A DNA stretch of 45,627 nt, taken from positions 49,704 to 95,330 of the forward strand of contig NMRA01000932.1 of assembly GCA_002633005.1 (NCBI GenBank), written 5' to 3'. The translations under genes were made by a program, and so were the position numbers. Position 1 is the stretch's first letter. Each line of letters opens with the position of its first letter. This DNA comes from Phoronis australis. Lineage: Eukaryota > Phoronida > Phoronidae. Below, piece after piece: positions 11,975 to 24,900 of this stretch. A model generated the notes under the pieces. The model was not told the DNA's origin. It made no database searches and was given only the letters and a program-made list of their open reading frames with translations.

Positions 11975-11987
11975 GAATCTTCTAGAA
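11975..11987 (-). promoter_or_regulatory. Heat-shock element 3 (perfect)
   Basis: GAATCTTCTAGAA is a perfect three-unit HSF site about 120 bp upstream of the TATA box. With the two nearer sites it makes a standard inducible hsp70 promoter. Confidence 0.8.
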
Positions 11988-12053
11988 ACTAGGTTAAAGG
12001 TCACACGATGTAAACATAACCTTAGAATCACGGGAGATAATTCAACTACCACG

Positions 12054-12110
12054 CTGGTTCCCTGCGTGCCGCTAGCTGGTCGGTAGCTGGCTAGGCACGT
12101 AGGGAACCAG
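12054..12110. repeat. 17-bp inverted repeat upstream of HSP70
   Basis: CTGGTTCCCTGCGTGCC (12054-12070) and GGCACGTAGGGAACCAG (12094-12110) are reverse complements with one mismatch and enclose 23 bp. It may be a small MITE end or a cruciform-forming site. It sits about 65 bp beyond the outermost heat-shock element. Confidence 0.7.
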
Positions 12111-13740
12111 TGAGCCTAAACTACACAGTAAAGCCCCGTACTAAGTAGAAGGGATTCCCTAAACACGGTCACGGAAGCAAAAACATGACTCACCCGTACC
12201 TGCAAACATTGTTCACTGACTCACATACTGGGAATCGGACTCACAAGACACGCTTAAGGGATCGCCAAACACGGTTCACTCCGATATATAAAGCATGTCA
12301 AATACACGGTCATGTACTCATTCGCTTCCCGCCGGAGTTGCCTCCCGAGTCGGCCTCGTCCGGCCGGCCCAAGCCTCGCCTTGATCGATCAGTTTAGCGT
12401 GTTTGGCGGTCCGTTAACCGCTCTTCGAGACCGCGAGTCCGTGACCATGTATTTGGGGCGTGAATGGGCCGTGTTTTGTCAGTCCGATCCGTGTTTATGA
12501 CTGAGTCAGTCGGAACGGAGTTTTCAGTCGTCGTGAGTCGAGTTTTTGAGTCCGTGACCGTGCTGCACCGGGGTCAGTAGTGTCGCGCCCCGGCCGCCGG
12601 GCGAGCTCACGCGTTTCCGGCGGTCTCACACGGCCGCACCTCAGTGTCAGCCAGGAACGGATATAATGCATTGTTCACTCTAAGCAAAATTTCTGATCAG
12701 TCTCACTTTCCAAGGCAACAGCTCGAGGAACCCTGTTTATTTGTGATGGGCAGAAAACATGCGCGCACCCAGCCTTCAATATGCGGGGGGCTCGAATTCC
12801 TGACGTTCAGTGTGGACCTTTGGGTAACAAAATAGCACCACTGTGAATTGCACGTTTGTGCTTGTTTAGTGGACTTTTCTCGGACTTTTCGTTCAGTCTC
12901 ACAGCTAGGCGGAGCCGTTTGCCCTCTTCGCCATATTGGGGGGAGCTCGTTCGACCCTCCCCCCCGGGTGGACGCATGGAAAAGAAGCACCGGGTGCCGA
13001 CCGTTGGACCCATGATGACCGTCAAGCGGAGGCGCTGGGCCGCGGACTTAATGCGACAGTTTCAGTTGCCGGGGATGCGCCTTTCGGTGGCCGAAACTGA
13101 GAGCACAGTACTCGCAGGTGACAATTAAAAGTGTCTGACGAACTACACTGCAGATTGTGTAAAACGTGCAACCATCCCGGCAGTGAAACCCCCCGCCGGG
13201 GCGAACACACTGATACATCTCAATACTCGGCCGGCGGCGGCTCCGTCGCATATATTCGGGCTCGTCTACTGGACCTTCATTGAGCCCCTCACTGAGAGAG
13301 CCGGACATTAGCTGACGGACTCTTCAGATTTTTAGAATCGTAGCCAGGACTACCATGACAATCATAGCAAGACGACCTTTAGTTCACGGGCCGTGAGCAT
13401 GCCACTCAGGTTAATTAAGCTAAGCGGCGGCTTTGTTAGTCGATTTTGGACCGGTTCCAAACAACTGACTTAGGTAAGACAAAGCTTAAATTTAAGCCAA
13501 TTTTAAGACAATTAAAGTCTTCATATCGTCAGCATGAAAAAAAAGTGATCTTGTTGAGTTTGCGGACTTGAGTTTTCAGTGGTAGCGGCCTACTAAACCC
13601 TGTTTTGATGATTTCCACTAATCCTCGTTCTGTTACCTGCTAATGTATCATTGGCGTCAAATGAATCTTCCAACTGGGGCGGGAATCGAAACATCCCGGC
13701 TTTTGTCACAGACTGGGCATCGTATTACTTAAAATTCATC
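12111..13740. other. CpG-rich intergenic stretch without a named gene
   Basis: From about 12,310 to 13,330 the sequence is much richer in G, C and CpG than the rest of the window, with several TGACTCA-like sites (for example 12,184 and 12,498). Short open frames exist, such as 12,976-13,128, which begins MEKKHRVPTVGP. The frame at 13,120-13,280 contains CRLCKTCNHPG, but it lacks a start codon. I recognise no family. It could be a CpG-island promoter, the 5' part of a mobile element, or unrelated inserted DNA. Confidence 0.4.
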
Positions 13741-16670
13741 GTTCGCGCAAACTCCGCCGGCCATTCATTGATTCAATGGGCGTATATGTCCCGAACAAGA
13801 TAACTATACATTCGTATCTGGAAGGGGTTCTTCTCTTGTTGATTACATCCTTACGCAACATGAAAATTTATCTAATTGTCTGAAATTTGAAATTTATACA
13901 CCCGTAGCATTGGTAGACAAATCTGATCTTCTGAGGGAAATTTCTGGCGTTTGCCATATGCCAGATCATTCTTTACTTGCCCTTGATTTTTCCGTACATT
14001 ATAATGGCAACTTTTCACAATTAAATGAAGCTTGCATCGATTCCCAGAGATATAAAGTTCGGTCAATTCCCGTAGACTTTATGAATTCTGAAATTTTTAA
14101 TGCTGCTATGCGAGAATTAATTAATTCTATTTTGGTCTGCAGAGCAACCCAAGAAAACATTGACTGTATGTACAGTAGGTTTTGTAAGTGTATATTTGAT
14201 GAGATGGACAGAAAATTATTTTGTTCTAACTCAAAGAAGGTGAAAAGGAAATTTAAAACAAGCAAACCCTATTGATGTGCTGAATTGTCCGAGCTTTGGA
14301 AAGATGTAAGTTTAAAGGAAAAAAAATTGAAATGCAGCGGCTCTCGAGAAGAACGCTCTTTACTGAGACGTCAATTTCAAAATGCCCAGGTTCTATTTGA
14401 TAAAGTCCACAGGAGATCGAAAGAAATTTTTTGAGAGATCAAGCTGACCTCATAGAATCTTTAAATTTCAATAACCCAACAGAATTTTGGAAGTCCAACT
14501 GTAAATAATTTTGACCAGGGATTTTATGCTGATATGCTTCTCAAAAAAGCTCATCTCGAGTCGTTTAATAATCTTTACTTTGATGAAAATAGTAGTTTGA
14601 ATAAGAATATTACTCGCGATGAAGTAAAGCGGGTAGTGATGAAATCTAAATACAATAAAGCAGTAGGAATTGATCATATTTGTTATGAAGTATTAAAAAA
14701 TGATACCGCTATTGACCTTTTGACTTATTTGTTCCAAATGGTTTTTCGTTACGGTATGGTTCCTAGTTTATGGGCTAAATCCGTTATTATGCCTATTCCA
14801 AAGGGGTCAGAGAAGGACCCGCGCGTCCCGCTGAGTTATAGAGGTATCAGCTTGTTGTCTAACGTATACAAGTTGTATAGTAGTGTATTGAACAATAGAC
14901 TGGTTGAGTACGCGGAGGAAAACGGGCTCCTTGTTGATGAGCAAAATGGCTTTCGTCGTGACAGAGCATGCCGTGTTGATAACGTCTTTGGTGTGACCTC
15001 GATTATACGTAATCGCTTGAATAACAAACAATTCACATTTGCGACTTTTATTGATATGCAAAAAGCTTTTAACTGGGTAGATAGAAATAGTTTACTTTTT
15101 AAAATGTTGGATCTTATGATAGTTGGAAAATTTTATGAATCGGTTAAAAATATTTATGCCAAAACTCAATCCTGTGTTAAGATTAATAATACCTTTACGG
15201 ACTGGTTTTATACATCTTGTGGGGTCAAACAAGGAGATGTTTTATCATATACTCTTTTTGCACTATTTATCAATGATTTGGCAAAGGAATTAAAACAGTC
15301 AAATTTAGGAATTCCTATCGGTGCTGATGTATCATCTTTGTTTTATGCTGATGATATAGTGGTACTTGCCGAGAGCGAAGAAAATTTACAGGGTTTATTG
15401 AATATAGTTGATAAATGGTGCTCTAAATGGAAGCTAATTGTCAATCAGGAAAAAACTAATATTATTCATTTCAGATCCAAGCATGTCTCTCGTAGTTTAT
15501 ATCCATTTCGGTTGGGTCAACTAGACCTAGAATATGTACCCAAATATAAATATTTAGGAACAATTTTAAATGAACATTTGAAGTTTTCTGAAACTGCTAA
15601 AACTCTATCCGAATCTGCCGGAAGAGCTTTGGGCGCTTTAATTAATAAATTAATTTAAAAAGAATAAAAATGAGGTGCAGAACATTCACTACATTATTCA
15701 ATGCTTGTGTTGTGCCTGTTAGAGATTATTGCGTAGGTGTCTGGGGCGGCTCTAGTCTACAGGATTATGATGTCATTCAGAATAGAGCCGCGCGATTTTT
15801 CTTGGGCGTTCACAAATTCGCTCCTAATCATGCTGTTATGGGTGACATGGGGTGGGAATTCCCCAGTGTTAGGCGGAGCTTTTGAGAATGTGGAATCGTA
15901 TTATTAATTTCGAGGATGATAGACTAACATACCGAATATTTTGGTGGAACTACACTACTTGTACTAATAATTGGTCTTCTGAAGTTTTGAGCATTTTTGA
16001 AGAATTAGGGATTTCGGATTGTTTTCATAACATACGTTCAGTTAATCTGTCTCACTGTAAGAATATTTTGCATAATTTGGCCTGTAATAGGTGGTTGTTT
16101 GAAAACCGTTCGAAACCAAAGTTAAGAACCTATGTTTTGATGAAGAATGTCTTTGAAGTTGAGCCTTACGTGCTTTTAGACTTAACTCGGCCTAGTAGGT
16201 CAATTCTTGCTCAAATTAGAACCGGAACCCTACAGCTATTGTTTGAGGTTGGCGTTTTCGTTCTCTAGAATTTGATGACAGAATTTGCTGTCTTTGTCAC
16301 ACTGGTCAGGTCGAAACTGAACTACATTTTCTGTTTGAGTGTCCGTTTTTCTTAGATGCCAGAAACACCTTTTACTGTTAAGTTGAGATTAAATATCCAC
16401 GATTCCGTGCAGAAAAATGTGAAAGTAAATTAATTACAATCATGCAAAAAGATGTTATTAGAAAAGCTTCAGTTTTCATCAAAAATATTTTTGAAGTAAG
16501 GAAAAATTATATTTTTGATCACTTTTATCTCGGCCTTCTCTTTCTGGTCCTCTTGCAATGCGTGTACACTTGTCTTTTCTTTTTTGTATCATGTATCTAA
16601 AGTGACTTATAAGCCCCGTGAAGGGCTGGGTGTTCCTAGTCTTTGTAACGTAATCATTGTTTAAATTCAT
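13740..16670 (+). mobile_element. Degenerate APE-type LINE retrotransposon
   Basis: The remains of one non-LTR retrotransposon lie in order on the + strand. First comes the C-terminal part of an apurinic-type endonuclease (about 13,778-14,275; GRGSSLVDYILT, then the MPDHSLLALDF region with the conserved DH). A reverse transcriptase follows (14,534-15,658), then the RT-distal region (15,670-16,268), and last a CxxC...H...C zinc-finger-like motif near 16,285-16,345 (CCLCHTG, LHFLFECPFF). The endonuclease N-terminus is missing, consistent with 5' truncation. At least four frameshifts or stops break it. One is a TGA at 14,273-14,275 where related elements carry Trp, and one is a TAA at 15,656. 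It cannot encode an intact protein. Its general type is Jockey/CR1/L2-like; the exact clade is not resolved. Confidence 0.85.
14534..15658 (+). pseudogene. LINE reverse transcriptase segment
   Basis: This 374-codon frame is the polymerase core of the LINE around it. Visible motifs in order are IPKGSEKDPRVPLSYRGISL (template-binding region), DMQKAFNWVDR (motif A), GVKQGDVLSYTLFALFINDL (motif B), FYADDIVVLAESEENL (motif C, catalytic FYADD) and KYKYLGTILNE. The catalytic aspartates are present, so this piece is well preserved. The frame stops early at 15,656 and the conserved continuation (GDMGW region near 15,845) lies in another frame. The ATG at 14534 is only the first Met of the frame, not a true start. 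Confidence 0.9.
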
Positions 16671-17928
16671 TTGAACACGTCACTATAATAAAAAAATTAC
16701 TTACGATAACTAAATAAGCAATGCCAATGTTCGCGAGTTCACCCGCTTTTCGTGCAGACTCGCTGATGTACATAAATGCTCGTGAATATACAAGTACTAT
16801 TTGCACGAGCTGAACAAGCGCATGAGACAGACGAGGCATAAACTTGTAAAGATTACAACCGTTGACAATATGTCAAGAAGTTGTCTGGTAATCTGAAGTC
16901 CTTTTGGAATAACCTTTTCTTCTTACACGATTTCCGGAAGCCTGTGTTCCGTGTCCAACCACTTGATTTTCAAGATGTTTATAACTCTACGATAGCGTTA
17001 TCCATAATTAAGAATTACATGTGTCGTGACCAGATCAAATGAGACTGCTTCTGTTGCTACTGAACGCCATACGACCACTCTTTTTTGTTAAAAATCATGA
17101 TCAGTACACGAGGATTTTCAGTGTTTGAGTTCACGTACGTGTTTCAACACCTACAGAGCTCGTAGACGAACTAAAGACTCTAGTCTCCAAGGTCTATCTT
17201 CAGGTCCCGAAATGTGTGTAGGCCTACTGTACAATTTTTTACTAAACTGAATAATGAGTTTTATCACATAGTCACCGAGTGTGATGACAATGTATTACAG
17301 ATATCGAAACTGACGTCAGCAATGTTAATAGGGTGCCCCAGGACGCTATGACGGAAGACACCGTGAGTCAAGTGAGAACACGTGGTCATGTGTCACACAC
17401 CTTTGCCTACCACTCAACTTGGACCGGAGTCACCAATTAAAGACAATAAGGATTTATGGAAATACAACCTTGAAATCGCTTTGAGACTTTTCCAGATAAA
17501 AATAGGGGGAATCCTGTCTTTTAAAACAAATTTCAAATGAGATATGCATGCAATATTTAATTTAGTAACAGTAACATCTTCCCAGACCGTAAAAGTGCAC
17601 TAGTAGAGTCCAGTTAAATTAATAATTCATTGAAATCGAATTTTGTTAAGTGTGAAGGTGGATTTAACAGTAATTTCTGTGATAAATAAACATTCGTTAA
17701 TTTTTAATTACTTCTACATAATTTGTTTTCCTGCCTGCATCAAGGACATTCATCAATGTGTTTACCAGTATTGCTACAGCAACTGTCCACTTATTTTGCA
17801 CACTCCGTTGTTTCGCACACCCAAAATTATTTGAAAATTTTCATGTCCCAACTCTAGTTGAACCATACATCCACATTAGGTTGACACGCATGCAAGCGTA
17901 TGTCAAGCTGCCCACATCACATGGCCCA

Positions 17929-18265
17929 CTGCATGCGCGCACCCAGGGGGGGGGGGNNNNNNNNNNNNNNNNNNNNNNNNNNNNNNNNNNNNNNNNNNNN
18001 NNNNNNNNNNNNNNNNNNNNNNNNNNNNNNNNNNNNNNNNNNNNNNNNNNNNNNNNNNNNNNNNNNNNNNNNNNNNNNNNNNNNNNNNNNNNNNAAAACG
18101 AGTCAAAAGTGCACTAAAAAGGCAGGAATTCGACACGAATTCAGAATTCGTAGCTTTGATGGTAGACCCCGTTTTTTAGTCCACGCTTTTGTTTTTTTAG
18201 TAAAACTCCACATTCTGAACCATTTGAGCCCCCCTTTATTTCAGCCTAGGTGCGCGCATGCACAG
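17929..18265. mobile_element. Small inverted-repeat element interrupted by an assembly gap
   Basis: CTGCATGCGCGCACCCAGG (17929-17947) and the reverse complement of CCTAGGTGCGCGCATGCACAG (18245-18265) form imperfect terminal inverted repeats. Directly after the left end a run of G residues (17,946-17,956) enters a gap of 138 Ns. A related CATGCGCGCACCCAG occurs alone near 12,758. The gap was probably caused by the G run and by a second copy or hairpin within the element. Confidence 0.5.
17957..18094. other. Assembly gap (138 N)
   Basis: All bases are unknown. The length is not a round default value, so it may be an estimated or partly measured gap. Confidence 1.
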
Positions 18266-19369
18266 TACATGAAAAAAGTAACCTGGCAAAACAACGTTTC
18301 CATCATAATGACCAATTCTGTAAACAGCAAAAATGACTGGTCATGACTATTTTGTAGGCAAAACTCTAATATTATGAAATGTCTAGTAAGCACCCATATC
18401 AACTTTCCTGATCATATTCAGTCATGATGGAATACTACTTTCACTATAATCTTGACTTTTGTCCAGTTGTCATGACAATGAATTCTCAATAATTTTGACA
18501 AAATATGTTTGACCTGCATCTTTATGTGGAACCCACAAGTAAACACCAAGCAGTAATTTTCAAAACAGCAGTTGAGTGAAAGTTGATTTAAAATAACAAA
18601 ATAGTTAATATTGACATGTATTCAATTTAAAATGGACTAAATAAAGAAAAAGTCTTACCAACAGACAAAATGGTGAGGAATATTAAAAAAGGTCTTACCA
18701 GAGTAAAGGCTCAAATCAATTTTTGCATTTTAGCCAGCTAAACAGGGCGAATTGCAGCTTTAAGCCTAGACCAACAACTGTATTTCGCAAACATTCTGCT
18801 CATTTCATTAGAATGTAATGCATAAACATTCTCTGACATTATCTGATAGGTAAACCAGACTTTTGGGTTGTTAGTTTAGGATCATACAATGACCTGAACT
18901 CTAACCTCTGCACCGACTATACACCTTTCAGCTCAATTTTTCTACCAAGCAAAAATATCATCTAGAGCAAAATATTCACGGCCAAAACATGAAACTTTCA
19001 TCTTGCCCTTGCGCAACAGAAGTCTGTAAAAAAAACCCCAAAAGTCACAGAGCTTTCAGAATAGAGTCTAGATATTACTCAATTATTTAATGTTTAGTAA
19101 CCTTCAGTAACTGATACTATTTGCATAAAACATTAATTTTCAAACCAGCGATAGTTACATGTACTTCTATATTTGAGACCCAACTTGGGCATGACATTTG
19201 TCATTGCAAGATGATTGTTTTTTTGTTTTTTTTGCAAGATGATTGATGGTACCACCTCGAAGCAGACTTGCAAAAAGACTAACCCAAGGATGGTAGTCTG
19301 CCATTGAGACCTTGCAGCTTTCTTGCAACACAGACTAACCGAGATGGCAGGCTGCCAAAGAAAACTTTT

Positions 19370-21050
19370 AGTGGGGAATGCCACCCGATTTAATTAGTCT
19401 TTTTTACCGTCTTGATTGGTCTATATTCACATCGCCTCTTATACGGTCGATCGACCTCACCTTGCCGAGAAGTGTCGCGTTAACCTGTGAGGAAGGTGAG
19501 AAGCGACGCAGCGCCGTCAGTGGTTCGTCTGCAGAGTGAATGCTGCTATATTGCGGTGCATCGGTTCCCGCTTGTCCGAACCATGAAGCTGCGAGGAAAG
19601 CGGGTATATCGTTTTTTCGACTTCCTTGAGAGCGAAAATGCTTAGGAAGTGGCTCGCGGTAGTGAAGAATGAAAGGTACGCTGTTAATAGCAAATTTGAG
19701 GCAGCCGAAACATCTCCGTGTGTGTGGCCGGCATTTCGTCGACAGTGATTTCTCTGACGAATTCCGGCTTACCAAAGAACTATCCATACGTTCCGTTGCA
19801 TATGCATGTTGACGGCTCTCTCTAGTATTTTTTGATTAGTGTATTCCGGTTCGAACTGATAGCCTGCGAAACCTAACGATTCGACTCGTGAAGTCTTCGT
19901 CGGATGCGCTCTTGATTAAGTCGGGATTGGCGCCGTGAAGACGTTTATTATTCTGCGTTCTGTTTCAAAATGATTTATTCTCATCCTAAAATGATCATAA
20001 CCAATGCAATTTGTAATGCCTTGGAGTGCTCGGGAGTGCAAATGTTTTGAGAAGCCAGCAATGAATAAACCACTGCGTTACCGGCTTTTGATGCCGGCAA
20101 CAAAGGTAATTGACCGGGCACCGAGGCCGTGTGAGTGAGCGCATGCTAATTCCCAGTGTTTGCTGACAGAAGGCTGTTGTGAAACAATTACTCGATTTTA
20201 TATGCTATGGTCACATGTTAGGGAAATCTTTATTTAGAAATGCAAATACATTATTCAAATCATTGTTACTGTACAACCTTTGCCCTGACGGTCTGTGGAA
20301 GGGGAACCCGACTTCGCGGCCCATGGCCGACGACAAGTAGATTTTCAGTTTCGTGGCTAATTCACATAATTAATTACGTGCACATTTATCTCTTTGGCTC
20401 ACTAGTATAGTCTTTTTGTCAGGAGGTTTAGTTTCCAACTGGTTTATGTTCGTGCCAGACCCGGCGGCAGCGACGGGCCTGATCGGGTTCCGAGCCACCG
20501 ACTGGCCGGGATAACAAGCGTTTTGTGTGTTTAGAACTAAAAAATCACAAGTATAAACAACACAGATCCAGGTTCTCCTGTCTGTATTTCATAGAGAATA
20601 ATTTGAATTTATCTCCGAACAGACCCCAAACTCCTGCTACGGACCTTGGTAAATTGGCCTGCCCGCGAACTTTGTAGGCTAGGGTGTGTCCAAATACCAG
20701 TAAATCCGTAACTGCGAAATAAAACAACACGTTTTTATAAGAACTGGGGGTATTTTTAAGGGTTTTACATCGAAGTTTGATGATTTATTGGTGTTAAACG
20801 ATGAATTCAAGCGATTAAGCTGACAACACCACTAACCCATGTTGTGAACTGCTGAACAGACTGCGTGTGAAACCAATTACGTCATTGGATAAGTTCAACA
20901 CAACTATTATTAAAATCTCTTGGTCTATTTACACCGAATTCTAGTCAGGTGTCAGGTAACGCAACCGAACCTGCCGTTATCGAGTAGAACTACTCCATAA
21001 GGCTAAATTGATACAAAGTAGGTTGTTTTTTGGGTGGCATTCTCACTCCT
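19370..21050 (+). mobile_element. Non-autonomous TIR DNA transposon, copy A
   Basis: The ends AGTGGGGAATGCCACCC and GGGTGGCATTCTCACTCCT are imperfect inverted repeats. A TTAA lies just right of the element (21,051-21,054), and the left flank is TTTT. The interior is clearly similar, in the same orientation, to copy B at 27,907-29,003. Shared blocks include GCGAGGAAAGCGGGTATATC, ATGCTTAGGAAGTGGCTC and GGTTGTTTTTTGGGTGGCAT. Copy A has about 600 bp (roughly 20,353-20,944) not present in copy B. I recognise no transposase. Confidence 0.7.
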
Positions 21051-21054
21051 TTAA

Positions 21055-21927
21055 TAATTCTTCACCAAATTACTCTTCTGAGTAAGGTTTAAACCTCTAT
21101 TTCACCAATTTCAAATTTGCAGTTTAAAAGCTGGCCAGCACCAATGAACTCTGAAGAATTTTCTTGAGTCACTGATAGTCTTCCTGTTCTTGTTTGTAAA
21201 TAGAGTCAGATCACTGCAAGGAATGTTATGAGACTAATTTTGTCATAAAAGACCCAACTTGTCTTTGGCCAACTAAACAGGGTAAAAGATAGCTTTATTT
21301 GATTTTGTATTTGAGTGATAGGTTGTGCATGCAGAATGTCCTCACAAAGAACTATTGCACATGTGTGAAAATTTTTACAAGAATGCACATTTTTGGATTC
21401 AACTTCATTTTGTAATTGGCCTTTTTGCAACAAATTGAACATAATGAGCATATGATATTTCTGTATATAAACTTTGCAATGTCTCAAGATTGATTTGATC
21501 GCTACCAATCAATGCAAAATAAAACAAAGATGCTTTTGAAAGACACGTCCTGGTAAATTTGTAGAAAGACTTGCTACATTAAGAATTAATGCAAAACAAT
21601 TGGATATTGAGTAAGCCCCAGCTATTGTTTGACGTCATCATGCTCGGTTGAACATTAATACATTGGAGGCAAGCAGAAAAACGAGAACAGGTTAAAGTAA
21701 ACCAAATTCACCTCACAACATCTTTCAAAGTCAGTTCTAGAATTTCACCACTAATCTAGAGCAGTGCAGCTGTGTATGAATTGCATAAACCAACTAATAA
21801 AGATTCATTGTTGACTGAATGACCCAACACCATGTAGGTCACCTTGCCCTTGAGTAAACTGGAGGCCCCGAAAAGTCAGCCTTGTTGTTGTTGTTTTCAA
21901 CTGTAAAATCCACCCCTCTTTCCAAAA
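21055..21927 (-). other. 3' flank of mevalonate kinase
   Basis: This stretch lies downstream of the mevalonate kinase stop and probably contains its 3' UTR. A minus-strand AATAAA near 21,293 is a possible polyadenylation signal. A short open frame at 21,206-21,508 on the minus strand has no recognisable family. Confidence 0.4.
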
Positions 21928-24900
21928 TCACAGACTGCCATTCAATTCTGCCCAAAATGAGCTGGGAATGTTCTTCAAGTTTTTAATGTTAGACAAAGAA
22001 TGCTGGGTTGCACCACATTCACCAACAGATGTCTCCCAACAGTCAAATCCAAGGGCAGATAACTCCTGCTGAACGGCAACTATAGTTGTATGTGGCGTAT
22101 CTAGAAAAGTTAAATACCACTTACTAACGTGAAAGTTGCAACATTTGGTTTGTCGTTAAAAAAACGGACACTTACATATTACCGGTAGGCATGTTTGAAA
22201 AAATATCACAGGCGATGCCCACAAACATCCTTTTTAAATAATATGTTAAGTTGGACACTAAGGAAGTGTGGTGGTTCATCTTTGGTTCTATGCACATTTG
22301 TCACAAGTCTACAAATTTTTCAGTCTCAGCAATATCAGGTCACAACAAAATTTTCATACTTAAGTCAAATTTTCATAAAAATAAATCACAATACAAAATG
22401 ACTTTAATGCACACTTAGGCAGTTCGGGGACTATAAACTAGTCATGCTACTATCACCAATTTGAGAGAGCTAGACCATCAAAATAGTGAAAAGTGAAAAC
22501 GAACGTGTCTTAATTCACCGCCAAGCTCTTATGTTAATAACAACAGCGAATGTGTCTGAGTGTGAAAATGCATGTCGTCCACCATACAAAAACTTGGTTT
22601 GCACAAGAATTTCGATCATACCAAGTAAGTGAGCTAACAACTTGGGATGGTCTATCACCACGATATTGCGTTACACTTATCGGCCTGAAGTAAAGTAACA
22701 TAAGCACTCACTAGGTGGCACTATGGTGAACACGCATCCTCCTCCTCCCGCTCCTGTCAGTTTGGACTGAAGGTTGTGTCTGCTTGTGACATTACACACT
22801 TGATCTATTGCGGAATGGCCGACGCCTATTAAACGTAACAAGTGTTGATTCATTTCAACCAAGTCCTGATAAAAAACAAAAGATAAGAATTAATAGGCCC
22901 AACCTCAGTACAGACGGCAATAGTCCCTTACAGGGTCTAGCATTGTGAGAACCAGTTTTCTACACTGAAGAACAGATGTCATCTGGTTCTCAAAATGCCA
23001 GACTCCTGTAAGTGATTATTGCTGTACATAGGAGCAACAGTAATTTGCGTTACAAATAAACACTTAATTATTTCAATATATTCAACGTGTTCAAATAAAC
23101 AACTCCAACTTTTTGTAGCTCAAATGAGCTGGCTACTCGGGACAGTCTATCACGAAGGAATTGCATTTCATTTAGCAATTTACATGGCATTTCTAAAACC
23201 CGCATCCAACCACCAGTTTCTACTAGTACCTCAAAGACAGAGGCTAGCTGTTGATCTGAGTCCACCTTATCCTCTATTGCCTTCACTGCAGTTTGTGCAA
23301 CAGCCTCCATGGCTTCCAACACTGGGCTCATTATGGCACTGTACTACAAGGGGAAAGAAAAAGTATGCAGGAAAATAACACTTTAAAGTGCTTAAAACAC
23401 CATTTACCTTGTTTTGAAAAGTGACTACATTGTCACCATCATTTAACATTCATTTACAGCTCTGCAAAACACAATTGTGAATTCAATATCCCAAAAACGA
23501 GAAAATCAACTTCAGTTGAATGTTTTTTAGCTCCATGGACATGAGTGTGACGTACGAACGAACCCCGCAGTGCCAGTATTTAAGTCTTGTACTAACTTGT
23601 GTCATATCCGTGGTTCTCCAATGTCGCACGGAAAAGTGACAAGAGCCACAGCGTGGTCTAATACTAAGCTGTCACAACCACAAACACAACACATCGCCAT
23701 TCCTTATTTTACCATATGTCAGATAGTGTTTGCAGGAGTTTGAACGCTGATCAACTGGTGGGATTGTTTCTTGGTGTTTTTTTGAAATGAAATTGATGAT
23801 TTTAAACAATTTAAAGGTATTTAGGCCAATGTGGCTATATTTGAAATATTAGGTATTTTGTATGCTCAAGCAAATTAAAGAGAAGATGTCAGTCCCAGCA
23901 AGAAAACGAAACTAGCACCTTTAAATGCTCTGCTGTTGGACATAAATCCTACTTGAAAAACAAGTATTTTAAGCTGATAAAATCACCAGAGCAATGTCTG
24001 GCGGACAACAGCAAGAAACAACAGATTTTATTGTTGTGTGGCCAATGTCAAATGTCAAAGCTAATAAGTTCAAAAAGAGTCTACCCCACCTTACAATAAT
24101 CCCCAATTGCTATTTTCTTCTGACAAAACGATAAGATCCCTTCAACACAAATGAACAAGTAAAAGTGATTATGTTTCTGGTATTTACACATTGCTTTGGC
24201 AATTAATAAATCTTAGAGTAAATTTCAAATCAAAACATCTGCATTGATATTCAGAGGCGTTTTCTGAGAAAACCTGCAAGACGTGATAATGTTGGCAGAT
24301 CAACTTTCACCCCTGGAAACTATGTGACAATATGGTTGAGTTAAGAATCATTATATACTCATTATACATCAGAACTGCTTTATTCCCTAGGTGCAGTAGT
24401 CGATCTTTGGACGACCTGTACTTGATTAAACAGTTTGCTACTATTTTACTGATGAGTTCTTTAAAGTGAACCACTTTTCTGTAACATACCTCCATTTTGA
24501 CATGCGTATAAAGAGGTTTGGAGGTGGTCCAGGAATGCCACAGTTATTTTTGAATTTCATTACATACATTATGTTTTGGTAATGGGGTGCTATCTCCATC
24601 ACAACTGCATGGTTAATACTTTAAATGGGGTGCTATCTCCATCACAACTGCATGGTTAATACTTTAAATGGGGTGCTATCTCCATCACAACTGCATGGTT
24701 AATACTTTAAATGGGGTGCTATCTCCATCACAACTGCATGGTTAATACTTTAAAACTTTGACGTGGTTCCGCCGACTTTTGCAGGTTTTCTCAAAAAACT
24801 TCTTAAATATTGAATTACCAGCCATATCAAAAATATGTATTGATATATGATAAACGTAATAGCACAGTGTCAGAGTGTTAATCTGATTTTTTGTATTGAT

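Larger units (their letters stand above)
16671..19369. other. Intergenic stretch with an assembly gap
   Basis: I find no gene in this 2.7 kb on either strand. It holds the run of unknown bases at 17,957-18,094 and the inverted GCATGCGCGCACC ends around it. The remainder is AT-rich sequence with only short, unconvincing open frames. Confidence 0.5.
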
